Shown: in pieces, positions 18,659 through 27,829 of the stretch | Position numbering within the stretch: position 1 is the stretch's first letter | Layout: the number at the start of each line of letters is the position of its first letter | NCBI RefSeq assembly: GCF_009674885.1 | Contig: NZ_WKKA01000013.1 | Span: forward strand, 22,993 to 86,992 | DNA: 64,000 bases | From: Paracoccus sp. S-4012 | Lineage (GTDB): Bacteria > Pseudomonadota > Alphaproteobacteria > Rhodobacterales > Rhodobacteraceae | Reading direction: 5' to 3' | Notes under the pieces: model-generated | Database searches by the model: none | The model's input: only the letters and a program-made list of their open reading frames with translations | Told to the model about the DNA's origin: nothing | Made by a program: the position numbers and the translations under genes

Positions 18659-19561
18659 ATGGACAACTTCGCGTTCGACGTGGCCGGGTCTGCGGCGTGG
18701 CGCCGCGATGTGGACGCGCGTCTGGCCGAGATCGCCGCCGGTTTCGGGCTCCGGTCTCCGTCTCTAGGACAGGCGATGTGCCACGCGGCACTGGCGCCGG
18801 GCAAGAGGTTCCGTGCCCTGGTGCTGCTGATCGCGGGCGAGGCGACGGGCGGCGTCGGCCCGGCGCTGATCGATGCCGCCTGCGCGGTCGAGTTGGTTCA
18901 CACGGCCTCGCTCGTGTTCGACGACCTGCCGTGCATGGACGACGCCCGGAGGCGCCGCGGACGCCCGGCCACGCATCTGGTCCACGGCGAATGCCGCGCG
19001 ATCCTCGCCGGGATCGCCCTTGTGACCGAGGCGATGCTGCTTCTCGCCACGGCGCGGGGGACCGATGCGGAAACGCGCGCGCGCCTCGTCGCGATCCTGG
19101 CCGAAGCGGTCGGGCCGCGTGGACTGAGTGCGGGGCAGGATCTGGACGTCAATGCGCCGAAAGATGTGGCCGCGGTCGAGCGCGAGCAGGATCTCAAGAC
19201 CGGCGCGCTCTTCGCCGCGGGCTTCCGGATGTTCGGCGTGATCCAGCGCCTCGACACGCCCGAGGTCGACATGCTGGTCAAACTCGGCAAGACGCTGGGG
19301 CGGGCGTTCCAGTCCTATGACGACCTGATGGATGTCCGGGGCGACGCCTTCGCCCTCGGCAAGGACACCGGGCGCGATCATCTGGCGCGTGACGGTGGCC
19401 GCGGGGTCCTCGCGGTGCGGAGCCTGCCGCAGGCCGAGGCGCATTACGCCGGTCTTCGGGCGGAACTCGATTTGCTGCTCGATGGCTGCGGCTTCAACAC
19501 GTTGCCGCTCTCCGCGCATATCGCAGAGGTGCTGCCGGTCCGCGCGGATTGTGCTGCCTGA
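18659..19561 (+). CDS. crtE: Geranylgeranyl diphosphate synthase
   Basis: Makes the C20 precursor of carotenoids from IPP and allylic diphosphates in the cytoplasm. The 300-residue protein has the first Asp-rich motif DDLPCMDDARRRRG and the second DDLMD, both needed for Mg-diphosphate binding, plus GKRFRALVLL near the N-terminus. I chose ATG 18659 because GGCGGAG lies just upstream and the homology starts there; the frame runs further 5' without support. It is transcribed toward crtB with 7 bp between the stops, so it is outside the crtBIYXZW unit. About 295 bp upstream hold no other gene. Confidence 0.93.
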   Translation: MDNFAFDVAGSAAWRRDVDARLAEIAAGFGLRSPSLGQAMCHAALAPGKRFRALVLLIAGEATGGVGPALIDAACAVELVHTASLVFDDLPCMDDARRRRGRPATHLVHGECRAILAGIALVTEAMLLLATARGTDAETRARLVAILAEAVGPRGLSAGQDLDVNAPKDVAAVEREQDLKTGALFAAGFRMFGVIQRLDTPEVDMLVKLGKTLGRAFQSYDDLMDVRGDAFALGKDTGRDHLARDGGRGVLAVRSLPQAEAHYAGLRAELDLLLDGCGFNTLPLSAHIAEVLPVRADCAA

Positions 19562-19568
19562 GGACGGC

Positions 19569-20480
19569 TCAGGCCCGCGGGCGAGTCCACAAGCCGTCGC
19601 GTGATGCTGTTGGCGGGGCGATGCGCGACGCGGCGGCATCGCCCAGTCCCCGCAGCGCCAGTCCCGTCTTGGCGAGACCGGAGGTGCTGATCCGCCGCCG
19701 GTAGGCCTCCGGTCCGCCGTGCCGGATCCGCGTGCCGATCGCGCGGTAGATCCGGGCCGCCGCCGCAATCGACCAGGCGCAGCGCGGCGGCAGCGCGGGA
19801 AGCCCGGCGAAGGCCGAGGCGTAGTAGGGCTCGGCGGCATCGAGGAGGCGCAGGATGACCGCATGCAGCGCCGGCGAGGGGATCTCGCCGCAGATCTCGG
19901 CTCCCGCCGCGTCAAGCCACTCGCGCGGATGATAGACGCGTCCGATCCGGGCGTCTTCGACCACGTCGCGAGCGATGTTGGTCAACTGGAACGCCAGCCC
20001 GAGGTCGCAGGCGCGGTCCAGCACCTCAGGGTCGCGGACTCCCATGACCCGCGCCATCATCACGCCGACCACGCCCGCGACGTGGTAGGCGTAGTCGAGC
20101 GTGTCATTCAGCGTGCGGTAGTCCCGCCCCGCCACGTCCATCGCGAAGCCGTCGATCAGGTCCATCGGCCAGCGCTCGGGGAAGTCGTGCCGCCGGGCCA
20201 CGGCGCGCAGCGCGGCAAAGGGGGGACTGAGAGGGCCGCTGCCGTGGAGCGCGACGAGGGTCTCGGCCTTCAGCCGCGCGAGCCGCGCCGCGGGGTCTCC
20301 CATCGCCTCCGGCGAGCCGCCGAGGGTCTGCCCGTCCACCACGTCGTCGGCGTGGCGGCACCAGGCGTAGAGCATCACCGTGTCCTCGCGGATGCCCGGA
20401 GGCATCAGCCGCGCCGCCGCTGCGAAGCTCTGCGAGCCCGCGGCGATGGCGGCCTGCAATTCGGCGACCGGCGCGCTCAT
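19569..20480 (-). CDS. crtB: Phytoene synthase
   Basis: Condenses two GGPP to 15-cis-phytoene, the first committed carotenoid step. The 303 residues carry the squalene/phytoene synthase signatures: the Asp-rich HADDVVDG near residue 43 and the second motif NIARDVVEDARIGRVYHP. It is the last gene of the minus-strand crt series and overlaps crtI by 4 nt. Confidence 0.95.
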   Translation of the reverse strand: MSAPVAELQAAIAAGSQSFAAAARLMPPGIREDTVMLYAWCRHADDVVDGQTLGGSPEAMGDPAARLARLKAETLVALHGSGPLSPPFAALRAVARRHDFPERWPMDLIDGFAMDVAGRDYRTLNDTLDYAYHVAGVVGVMMARVMGVRDPEVLDRACDLGLAFQLTNIARDVVEDARIGRVYHPREWLDAAGAEICGEIPSPALHAVILRLLDAAEPYYASAFAGLPALPPRCAWSIAAAARIYRAIGTRIRHGGPEAYRRRISTSGLAKTGLALRGLGDAAASRIAPPTASRDGLWTRPRA

Positions 20481-21958
20481 GCCGCGCCCGCGTCGGCCAG
20501 CATCACGCCGGCGGTCGCCTTGGCCGAGCCGACAACGCCGGGGATACCGGCGCCCGGATGGGTGCCGGCACCCACGATGTAGAAGTTGCGGATCGCCCGG
20601 TCGCGGTTATGGGGGCGAAACCAGGCCGATTGCGTCAGGATCGGCTCGACCGAGAAGGCGCTGCCGTGATGAGCGTTCAGTTCCGAGGCGAAATCGGCGG
20701 GCGAGAAGATGCGCTTGACCCGCAGGTTGGCGCGAAGGCCGGGGATCAGCCGTTCCTCGAGGCTGGAGAGGATGCGGTCGGCATAGGCCTCGCCCTCGGC
20801 CGCCCAGTCGACAGCGGCACGGCCGAGATGGGGGACCGGCGCGAGGACGTAGTGCGTAGACATGCCCGGCGGCGCGAGGCTCGGGTCGGTGACGCTGGGC
20901 GAGTGCAGGTAGAGCGAGAAATCCTTGGCCAGCGTGGCGCCGCGGAAGATCTCGTTGAGCAGTTCGCGGTAGCGGGGGCCGAAGAGGACGGTGTGATGCG
21001 CCAAGCCCTCAGGCGGCTTTGACAGGCCAAAATGCACCACGAAGAGCGACATCGACCACCGCTGCCGGCCCAGCAGCGCGGCCTTGGTCCGCCCGCGCCG
21101 GGTGCCGCCCAGCAGGTCGCGGTAGCTGTGCATCACATCGGCATTGCTGGCGACCATGTCGGCGTCGATCCGGGTTCCGTCTGCCAGAGTGACGCCCACC
21201 GCGCGCGGGCCCTCCACCTCGACCCGTGCCACCCGTGCGTTCAAGAGCAGCACCCCGCCCAGCCGCTCGAACAGCGCCACCATGCCGGAGACGAGCGCGT
21301 TCGTCCCGCCCTGCGCGAACCAGACCCCGCCGCGCCGTTCGAGCGCGTGGATCAGCGCGTAGATCGAGCTGGTCGAGAACGGATTGCCGCCCACGAGCAG
21401 CGTGTGGAACGAGAAGGCCTGCCGCAGGTGCGGGTCCTTGATGAACCGCGCGACTATGCCGTGGACCGAGCGATAGGCCTCCAGCTTCACCAGTGCCGGC
21501 GCGGCCCGCAGCATCTGGCCGAGCTTCAAGAACGGCACCGTACCGAGGCGCAGGTAGCCCTCCTCGTAGACGCGCTCGGCATAGTCGTGGAAGCGGCGGT
21601 AGCCGTCGAGGTCGGCCGGGTTGAAGGCGGCGATCTCGCGCTCGAGGGCGGCCGCGTCGTTGGTGTAGTCGAAGCGCCTCCCGTCGGACCAGAGCAGCCG
21701 GTAGAAGGGGCTGACCGGCAGCAGCGTCACGTCCTGCTCCATCACCTGTCCCGAGAGCGACCAGAGTTCGCGCAGCGCGTCCGGGTCGGTGATGACCGTC
21801 GGCCCGGCGTCGAAGACATGGCCCTGCTCACGCCAGACATAGGCGCGGCCGCCGGGCTTGTCGCGGCCTTCGAGCAGCGTGGTGGCGATGCCGGCCGACT
21901 GCAGGCGGATGGCGAGCGCGAGGCCGCCGAAGCCCGCGCCGATGACGATGGCCCTCAT
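20477..21958 (-). CDS. crtI: Phytoene desaturase
   Basis: FAD-dependent bacterial-type desaturase converting phytoene to lycopene at the membrane surface. The 493 residues start with the FAD-binding GAGFGGLALAIRLQ and GGRAY segments, and end with the CrtI signature (GAGTHPGAGIPGVVGSAK). Overlaps by 4 nt at both ends with crtY and crtB show tight translational coupling. Confidence 0.96.
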   Translation of the reverse strand: MRAIVIGAGFGGLALAIRLQSAGIATTLLEGRDKPGGRAYVWREQGHVFDAGPTVITDPDALRELWSLSGQVMEQDVTLLPVSPFYRLLWSDGRRFDYTNDAAALEREIAAFNPADLDGYRRFHDYAERVYEEGYLRLGTVPFLKLGQMLRAAPALVKLEAYRSVHGIVARFIKDPHLRQAFSFHTLLVGGNPFSTSSIYALIHALERRGGVWFAQGGTNALVSGMVALFERLGGVLLLNARVARVEVEGPRAVGVTLADGTRIDADMVASNADVMHSYRDLLGGTRRGRTKAALLGRQRWSMSLFVVHFGLSKPPEGLAHHTVLFGPRYRELLNEIFRGATLAKDFSLYLHSPSVTDPSLAPPGMSTHYVLAPVPHLGRAAVDWAAEGEAYADRILSSLEERLIPGLRANLRVKRIFSPADFASELNAHHGSAFSVEPILTQSAWFRPHNRDRAIRNFYIVGAGTHPGAGIPGVVGSAKATAGVMLADAGAA

Positions 21959-23112
21959 GACGCCGCCGCCAGCAGCGGCCTTTCGCGCAGGCAGGGAAGC
22001 GCGTCGCGGATCGGGATGGGCGGCTTGCCGGTGACGATCCGCAAGCGGTCGAGGCGGGTGAGGCGGCCGGCGTAGAAGCGCTCGATCAGCGGCTCGGGCA
22101 GGCGGTAGAAGCGGGAGAGCACGCGGTGCCGGTCCTCGGGCGCGCAGCCGCGGAAGAGCATCCGGTTGAGCAGGCGCAGGAAGCGGTCGTCACGCGCACG
22201 GGAGAGCGCGTGGGCGCGGACTGCGGCGAACACCGCGTCGGTGGTCAGACGCGTGGCGGGCACGCAATCCGCCACCTGCGCCGCGACCGGCAGGGAGTAG
22301 CCGGTGACCGGGTGGAACAGCCCGGCGCGCAGGCCGAACGGGACGGCGCCGCTCTCCGCCTCGGACCAGAAGGACGCCGCATCGTGGGCGAGCGCGATCG
22401 GCAGCACCCCGCGCTCGCGCCGCACCTCGCGCCCGCGCCAGCCGTGGGCTTCGGCATAGCCGCCGACCGACACGGCGATGGCCTCCTCGTCCAGCGCCGC
22501 GCCGTCGCTGTAGCGGGTGTCCTCGATCAGCAGCCGCGTGGGCGAGAACGGCAGCAGATAGACGAAGCGGTAGCCGTCCTGCTGCGTGACGGTGGCGTCC
22601 ATGATGACGGGCCGGGCGACCCCGTGCGGCGCGTCCATCTCGAACTCGATGCCGACGAACTTCTGGAAGCCGGTCACCAGATGCCGGGAGGGCATCGCCC
22701 CGCGCCCGTCGATCACGCAGGCGGCCTCGATCCGCTCGCCATTGCCGACCGTCACCCCGGAGCCGTCCAGTGCCGCAATCTCCGCACCCCAGCGAAGCGT
22801 CACGCCCGGCGTCGCCGCAAGGAGCAACGAGAGGCCCTCTCCACCGACCGACGCGTATCCGGCGCGCAGAACGCGGGCGTGGTCGGGGAACCGCACCTCC
22901 TGCCCCTGCCATCGGCAGCGGATCGCCGGGGCGAGCCGGCGGTGCCAGTCGGGCGAGATGTCGGGATCGTGGAACGACCAGGTATGCGCGTTCGACGGCC
23001 CCGTGGCCCTGTCGAGCATCAGGATGCGCGTGCCCGGCCGCGCCTCGGCGACGGCGATGGCGATCAGAGCATTGGCGAGGCCCGCGCCGGCGAGGATCAG
23101 GTCGGGCCTCAT
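21955..23112 (-). CDS. crtY: Lycopene beta-cyclase (CrtY type)
   Basis: Cyclises both ends of lycopene to beta-carotene. It has a flavoprotein-like N-terminus (LILAGAGLANALIAIAVAEA), the THTWSFHD segment and the family GVEF-like FVGIEFEMDAPHG. The 385-residue length is normal. ATG 23112 is chosen because it overlaps the crtX stop by 4 nt and begins at the dinucleotide-binding motif; the longer open frame upstream is an antisense-type extension. Confidence 0.95.
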   Translation of the reverse strand: MRPDLILAGAGLANALIAIAVAEARPGTRILMLDRATGPSNAHTWSFHDPDISPDWHRRLAPAIRCRWQGQEVRFPDHARVLRAGYASVGGEGLSLLLAATPGVTLRWGAEIAALDGSGVTVGNGERIEAACVIDGRGAMPSRHLVTGFQKFVGIEFEMDAPHGVARPVIMDATVTQQDGYRFVYLLPFSPTRLLIEDTRYSDGAALDEEAIAVSVGGYAEAHGWRGREVRRERGVLPIALAHDAASFWSEAESGAVPFGLRAGLFHPVTGYSLPVAAQVADCVPATRLTTDAVFAAVRAHALSRARDDRFLRLLNRMLFRGCAPEDRHRVLSRFYRLPEPLIERFYAGRLTRLDRLRIVTGKPPIPIRDALPCLRERPLLAAAS

Positions 23113-24317
23113 GCGGCGAGCCTGCGGGGAAGCCGGGCCTCGACCAGATCGGCGGCGCGGGTGACACCGCCCGCCGCGGCGATCTCGGCAGCCGGGACGG
23201 CGAGAGCCGCGCGATACGAGGGATCGGACAGCACCGCGGCCAGCCCCTCGCGAATCGCGGCGCGGCTGGCGCGGCGGCGGGGCAGGACGCGCGCCGCGCC
23301 GTGGAAGGCGAGACGCGCGGCGGTCCCGGGCTGCTCGAAGGCCAGCGGGATCGCCACCATCGGCACCTGCGCGGCGGCGCAGTCCAGCACCGTGTTCAGC
23401 CCCGCATGGGTCACGCAGGCCGCGGCGTGCGCCAGCACCGCGCGCTGCGGAAAGAAGTCGCGCACCGTCGGCGCACCGGGCAGGCCCCCCGCCTCGGCCT
23501 CCGTCAGGCCGCCGCCATGCGCGAGCGCCAGGACGACGCCGAGATCTGCAGCCGCCTCGGCCATGGCGGCGAACAGCGCGCGGCGGCCGCCCTGCAGCGT
23601 GCCGAGCGAGGCGAAGACCAGCGGCCCACGCCCGGTCTCCGCCTCGAACGCGCCGGCCTCCTCCGTGCGGAGAGGGCCAACCGCCCGTGCGCCCGGCCCC
23701 GAGGCATGCGGGAAGTCGAGCGAGGGCACGAACTGGCGCAGGTCGAGCGCCTCCGAGATCCACTCGTGGATGTGCCGCCGCATCGGCAGGCGGTGGGCGC
23801 GGCAGCCCTCGGCCAGCGCCCGCGATTGCAGCGTCATCAGCGCGTCCGCCACCCGCCAGCCGCCGCGGTTGCGCTTGCGGCCGGCCTCGCCCTCCAGGAA
23901 GGGCCAGTTCACGAAGGGCGGCGGGATCGCCTCGTCGCGGTCCAGCGGCAGGGCCGAGGCGAGCGTGATCCGGGGAACGCCCGCCGCCTCGGCCGCGAGG
24001 CTGGCGCCCGGCTCGGCCTGGTCGGCCACGACGAGATCCGAGGCAAGCCGGCCGAGCGCCTCCGGCCCCCGTCGCACGAAGCCGCGCGTTGCCGCGGCGG
24101 TGGCGAGCAGCGTGCGGACAAGGCCCGCGCCGCGCAGATCGGCCTCGCGTGTGCCGAGGCCCTCGAAGCGCAGGCCCTCCCGCGCGGCCAGGGCCCGCAG
24201 CCCCTCAGCCCCCACCATGCGGCAGTCGTGGCCGCGCGCGGCGAGGGTGCGGGCGAGCGCGCCGTGGACCGCCGCGTGGCTGGGCAGGGCCGGCAGGCAG
24301 AACGCGATCAGGGCCAT
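23109..24317 (-). CDS. crtX: Zeaxanthin/astaxanthin glucosyltransferase (CrtX)
   Basis: Predicted UDP-sugar-dependent glycosyltransferase (GT1 fold) that caps hydroxylated carotenoid rings. The 402-residue protein has the MGT-type C-terminal donor site (VFASLGTLQGG, FFPQRAVLAHAAACVTHAG, MVAIPLAFEQPGTAARL). ATG 24317 (MALIAFCLPALPSHA) is chosen over the 24359 start because it leaves a clean 10-bp gap after crtZ. Its place inside the crt operon makes carotenoid glycosides the likely product. Confidence 0.9.
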   Translation of the reverse strand: MALIAFCLPALPSHAAVHGALARTLAARGHDCRMVGAEGLRALAAREGLRFEGLGTREADLRGAGLVRTLLATAAATRGFVRRGPEALGRLASDLVVADQAEPGASLAAEAAGVPRITLASALPLDRDEAIPPPFVNWPFLEGEAGRKRNRGGWRVADALMTLQSRALAEGCRAHRLPMRRHIHEWISEALDLRQFVPSLDFPHASGPGARAVGPLRTEEAGAFEAETGRGPLVFASLGTLQGGRRALFAAMAEAAADLGVVLALAHGGGLTEAEAGGLPGAPTVRDFFPQRAVLAHAAACVTHAGLNTVLDCAAAQVPMVAIPLAFEQPGTAARLAFHGAARVLPRRRASRAAIREGLAAVLSDPSYRAALAVPAAEIAAAGGVTRAADLVEARLPRRLAA

Positions 24318-24327
24318 CCGCCCCGGC

Positions 24328-24855
24328 TCAATTCTGGCCCCGATCGGCGGGCCACGCATCCCGGTGTTGCGGCTGGCGGCCGGCCAGCGCGCCCGAGGCC
24401 TTCAGCCGCGCCTTCAGATCCTCGACCGGCGGGGCATAGACGAAGCCGAAGGACACGCAGTCGTCGCGCCCCTCGACCGCGTGATGCAGCCGGTGCGCCT
24501 GATAGAGCCGGCGGAAATAGCCGCGCCGCGGCACATGGCGGAACGGACAGCGCTGATGCACCAGCCCGTCATGGACGATGAAATAGATCACCCCATAGAC
24601 GCTCATCCCCACGGCGACCCACCACAGCCAGGGCCACCAGCGGCCGCCGAGCAGGAACAGCAGGATCGCGAGCGCGGCAAAAACGACGGCGTAGAGGTCG
24701 TTCTTCTCGAACGGGCCGTGGCGCTCCTCGTGATGCGACTTGTGCCAGCCCCAGCCCAGCGGGCCATGCATGATCCAGCGATGGACCGAATAGGCCATGC
24801 CCTCCATCGCTGCCACGGTGAGCGCGACGATCAGGACCGGCCCCAGCAAGCTCAT
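24328..24855 (-). CDS. crtZ: Beta-carotene 3-hydroxylase (CrtZ)
   Basis: Non-haem di-iron membrane hydroxylase adding 3-hydroxyls to beta-ionone rings. The 175 residues contain the His clusters HRWIMHG, HKSHHEE, HDGLVHQ and HRLHH, with four hydrophobic segments. The ATG at 24855 overlaps the crtW stop (ATGA), which supports it over the open extension to 24894. Confidence 0.95.
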   Translation of the reverse strand: MSLLGPVLIVALTVAAMEGMAYSVHRWIMHGPLGWGWHKSHHEERHGPFEKNDLYAVVFAALAILLFLLGGRWWPWLWWVAVGMSVYGVIYFIVHDGLVHQRCPFRHVPRRGYFRRLYQAHRLHHAVEGRDDCVSFGFVYAPPVEDLKARLKASGALAGRQPQHRDAWPADRGQN

Positions 24856-25568
24856 GCCTTGCCCCGCGGCCGGGTCGCGGGCAGGCGCCACCACGGCACC
24901 GAGGGACGCAGGTGGTGTTCGTGGTGGTAGCCGCCGAAGTGAAAGCAGGTCAGCAGCGACACCGGATCGCTGACGCGGGTGGAGCGCGCGTTGTGGCGGT
25001 CGGGAAAGGCGTCGGCGCCGTGCCGGTGCGGCAGCCAGGTGCCGAAGACGAACAACTGCACCGATGCGAGGATCGAGGGCACCGACCAGAACGCGACATA
25101 GGGCCAGCGCGGCCCCAGCAGAAGCGCATAGAGGATCACGGTTCCGCCGAGCACCCAGAACTCACGCCAGCCGAAGTAGGTCCGGACGAAAGACGCGTAC
25201 CAGCGCACCGGGCCACCATGGCCAAAATCGGGATCGTCGTCGGTGCCGGCGTGGCGGTGATGGGCCATGTGCTTGACGATCAGCTTGCGCCAGGAAAACC
25301 CCGCATAGAGCATCAGCGCCAGCGAGCCGATGGCGGCGTTGACGTGCGGATGACCGGGCGCGACCGCCCCGTGCATCGCGTCGTGGGCGATGATGAACAA
25401 CATCACCGACAGCCAGGTCAGCCCGATCAGGCACAGCCCCGCGAGCATCGGGTGGGCCACGGCATCCAGATGCCAAACGGCGAAGACGTGCAAGGCCAGC
25501 CATGCGCAGAGTGCCGTCCCGGCGAGGGCGACGCTGATGACGAGGGATCGTCGCACCGCGTCGCGCAA
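24852..25568 (-). CDS. crtW: Beta-carotene 4-ketolase (CrtW)
   Basis: Integral di-iron oxygenase that adds 4-keto groups, giving canthaxanthin or, with CrtZ, astaxanthin. His motifs HDAMHG, HMAHHRHAGTDDDPD and HHEHHL are all present. The C-terminal half closely resembles Paracoccus CrtW from memory (FGTWLPHR, FPDRHNARS). The start is uncertain: the first candidate is TTG at 25568, with GTG at 25556 as an alternative. It lies 94 bp from idi, so a promoter could sit there. Confidence 0.94.
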   Translation of the reverse strand: MRDAVRRSLVISVALAGTALCAWLALHVFAVWHLDAVAHPMLAGLCLIGLTWLSVMLFIIAHDAMHGAVAPGHPHVNAAIGSLALMLYAGFSWRKLIVKHMAHHRHAGTDDDPDFGHGGPVRWYASFVRTYFGWREFWVLGGTVILYALLLGPRWPYVAFWSVPSILASVQLFVFGTWLPHRHGADAFPDRHNARSTRVSDPVSLLTCFHFGGYHHEHHLRPSVPWWRLPATRPRGKA

Positions 25569-25662
25569 GCCCTGTCCCCCAACTTCGTGTAACGCCTGTG
25601 ACAGACTATATCACGACGCGACCCCTTTCCAGTCTCCGCAGCGCCGCGGCGGGTATGGCCGC

Positions 25663-26685
25663 TCACTCGGCGAGGGCGGCCCGGCGCAGCGCGGCGAGGT
25701 CGCGCGAGCCGGTGCAGAACATGGCGATCCGCAGCTGCTCAATCGCTTCGGAAAGATGGGCGGCAAGCGCCGCCGCGCCCTCGCGTGCGGCAGGCAGCGC
25801 AGCGGCGGCCTGGCCGGCCAGATCCGCGCCGAGCCGCAGGGCGCGCGCCACGTCGAGGCCGTGCCGGATCCCGCCGGAGGCGATCAGCACCGTCCCCGGC
25901 CGCATCAGCGGCGCCACGGCGGTCAGTGCCTCGGCGGTGGGGATGCCCCAGTCGAAGAACGGCGTGGCGATGCGGCGCAGCCGGTCGTCGCCGCGCTCGG
26001 CCTCGACCCGCGCCCAGCTCGTGCCGCCGACACCGGCGACGTCGAGGATCGTCACGCCCGCATCCAGCAGCCGCCGCGCGACCGGTGCTGACAGCCCCGC
26101 CCCGACCTCCTTCACCCCCAGCGGCACCGGTAGCGCGCGGGCCAGCGCCTCGATGCGGGTCAGCAGGTCCGAGAAGTCGCGGTCGCCGCCGGGTTGGATC
26201 GCCTCCTGCAGCGGGTTCAGATGCAGCATCAGCGCGTCAGCCTCCAGCATCTCGACCGCGCGCCGCGCCTCGTCCGGCCCCATGCCTAGCCGCAGCTGGA
26301 CGGCGCCGAGATTGCCTAGGATCGGCACCGCGGGGGCCTGCGCCCGCAACTCGCGCCCGAGCCCGCCGGCACCCCGCCCCTCCAGCGCGATGCGCTGCGA
26401 TCCGACCGCGAGACCGAGTCCGAGCGCGCCGCAGGCCTCGGCGATGGCGAGGTTGATCGCCGCCGCCTCCGGCGTCCCGCCGGTCATTGCCGAGACCATC
26501 AGCGGGGCCGAGAGGCGGCGCCCGAGGAACGTCGTTTGCATGTCGATCGTGTCGAAGGACAGCTCCGGCAGCGCATTGTGCAGGAAGCGGACCGCGTCGA
26601 AGCCGCCGTCCCGGGTGCTTTGGACGCCGCATCCGGCGCCGACGATGGCCAGATGGCCGGATTTGCGCGCCTTGATGTCGTCCAT
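25663..26685 (-). CDS. fni: Isopentenyl-diphosphate delta-isomerase, type 2
   Basis: FMN/NADPH-dependent isomerase interconverting IPP and DMAPP to supply prenyl precursors. The TIM-barrel protein (340 residues) begins with the substrate-binding RKSGHL-type segment and has TFLGRRLSAPLMVSAMTGG, the QEAIQPGGDRDF motif and the FMN-binding VGGTSWARVEAER and ASGGIRHGLDVARAL. ATG 26685 has GAGGG upstream; the longer frame to 27093 belongs to shadow sequence. It heads the crt minus-strand series. Confidence 0.93.
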   Translation of the reverse strand: MDDIKARKSGHLAIVGAGCGVQSTRDGGFDAVRFLHNALPELSFDTIDMQTTFLGRRLSAPLMVSAMTGGTPEAAAINLAIAEACGALGLGLAVGSQRIALEGRGAGGLGRELRAQAPAVPILGNLGAVQLRLGMGPDEARRAVEMLEADALMLHLNPLQEAIQPGGDRDFSDLLTRIEALARALPVPLGVKEVGAGLSAPVARRLLDAGVTILDVAGVGGTSWARVEAERGDDRLRRIATPFFDWGIPTAEALTAVAPLMRPGTVLIASGGIRHGLDVARALRLGADLAGQAAAALPAAREGAAALAAHLSEAIEQLRIAMFCTGSRDLAALRRAALAE

Positions 26686-26704
26686 GATCCCTCGCCGGCT
26701 CGGC

Positions 26705-27015
26705 TCAGTCCGCGCGGTAGGCGCGCAGGAAACCCTCGACCACATGCTCGAGAAAGGCGTCACGGTCGAGCGGGTAGTCGCGCGCGCCGCCGAGCTGGTC
26801 TTGGTGCAGGGCGCCGAGCAGCAGCGGCGAGGCCAGGGCCAGCGCAGCCATCCGCGTGTCGGCGGGCCGCATCTGCCCGCGCGCGACATGGGTGTCGAGA
26901 CGCTCGGTGAGCGCAATGACGAAGGGCTCGAACATCCGTTCAATGAAGACGGGGCCGAGCAGGTCGTTCCGCATCCCCTCGACCACGCCCATCGCCAGCG
27001 CAGCTCTCCAGGCGC
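26705..27015 (-). pseudogene. C-terminal half of a TetR-type regulator, fused to IS66 sequence
   Basis: The frame reads GVVEGMRNDLLGPVFIERMF through DRDAFLEHVVEGFLRAYRAD, an all-helical domain with the ending typical of TetR-family ligand domains. The N-terminal HTH is missing. Instead the frame joins, near 27015, the first ~30 residues of an IS66 TnpC. Being 20 bp upstream of idi, the intact gene may have regulated the carotenoid operon. The DNA-binding part is gone, so it cannot act as a normal repressor. Confidence 0.58.
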
Positions 27016-27109
27016 CTTGTGCCTCCTGCGCATCCGTAAGTGCCGCCTCGGTCTCGGCGAGCCGGGCCCGAAGACGGGCGTTCTCTTCGGCAAGGGCAGC
27101 TTCGGTCAT
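27016..27109 (-). pseudogene. IS66 TnpC transposase, N-terminal fragment
   Basis: ATG 27109 starts MTEAALAEENARLRARLAET, the leucine-zipper-like N-terminus of IS66 transposases. The match stops after about 30 residues, where the frame runs into the TetR fragment. Catalytic DDE residues are absent. Confidence 0.65.
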
Positions 27110-27179
27110 GGTCCGATCAGGGCACAGGGTGGCGCCGGTGACCACGCCCGATCGCGCCTGTGAGTCAATCCGCCGCAGG

Positions 27180-27530
27180 TCAGCCCGCGAGCTCTGGACG
27201 CCGGGTCGCTTCCGGCCGGACCAGCCGCCAGTCGATCCCCTCAAACAGGGCGGAGAACTGCGCCGGCGACATCCGCATGACGCCGTCCTGCACCTGCGGC
27301 CACACGAAGCCGCCGCCCTCCAGACGCTTGTGCACCAGCACCATCCCGGTCCCGTCCCAGATCAGGACCTTGATCCGGTCGGCCCGCTTGGCGCGGAACA
27401 CGAAGACCGAGCCGCAAAAGGGATCCAGCCCCATCATCTCCTGGACGGCCAGGGCGAGGCCATCCATGCCCTTGAAGTCCACCGGCCGGGTCGCCACGTA
27501 GACCCGAAGCTGCCCGTGCGCGGCGATCAT
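27180..27530 (-). CDS. tnpB: IS66 accessory protein TnpB
   Basis: The full-length 116-residue IS66 Orf2 protein has the family blocks VYVATRPVDFKGMDGLA, DPFCGSVFVFRAKRADRIK and WDGTGMVLVHKRLE. It overlaps tnpA by 4 nt. It is needed for IS66 transposition, but its exact biochemical role is not settled. Confidence 0.92.
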   Translation of the reverse strand: MIAAHGQLRVYVATRPVDFKGMDGLALAVQEMMGLDPFCGSVFVFRAKRADRIKVLIWDGTGMVLVHKRLEGGGFVWPQVQDGVMRMSPAQFSALFEGIDWRLVRPEATRRPELAG

Positions 27531-27829
27531 CGCGCCGCCGCCCGCACCGCTCGGATGACCTGCGACAATCGGGCTTCGTCGACATCCGCGCCGATGCGGA
27601 TGCTGACCCCGTCGACCACCAGCTCGATCCTGCCCGCCGACTTGTGCCCGGGAGCGGTGATCCCGGGGGGAGGCGCCTCCACCACCAGCGCGGCGAACGG
27701 CGCTTCACTAATCGCCAAGGCCGGGACCGCCAGCTTCCCGGAGCCCAGCTTCCGGCGCCAGTCGTAGACCTGCCAGCGCGTCACGCCATGACGCCGCGCG
27801 ACATCCACCACCTTCGCCCCGGGCATCAT
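27527..27829 (-). CDS. tnpA: IS66 TnpA, 5'-truncated
   Basis: The HTH-type Orf1 of IS66 (VVDVARRHGVTRWQVYDWRR) and its C-terminal domain (RIELVVDGVSIRIGADVDEARL) are present. The usual ~25 N-terminal residues are missing because an IS6-family element abuts the gene. The ATG at 27829 is an internal Met (MMPGAKV) and is probably not the native start. Confidence 0.8.
   Translation of the reverse strand: MMPGAKVVDVARRHGVTRWQVYDWRRKLGSGKLAVPALAISEAPFAALVVEAPPPGITAPGHKSAGRIELVVDGVSIRIGADVDEARLSQVIRAVRAAAR

Noticed and set aside
22126..24930. 934-codon plus-strand open frame across the crt operon
   Set aside because: It is opposite crtY, crtX and crtZ, all of which have full family motifs. The product is low-complexity Arg/Ala/Pro.
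26705..27244. Full-length 179-residue TetR regulator
   Set aside because: No HTH is present. The N-terminal part is IS66 TnpC-like and the extension upstream of 27109 is not coding.
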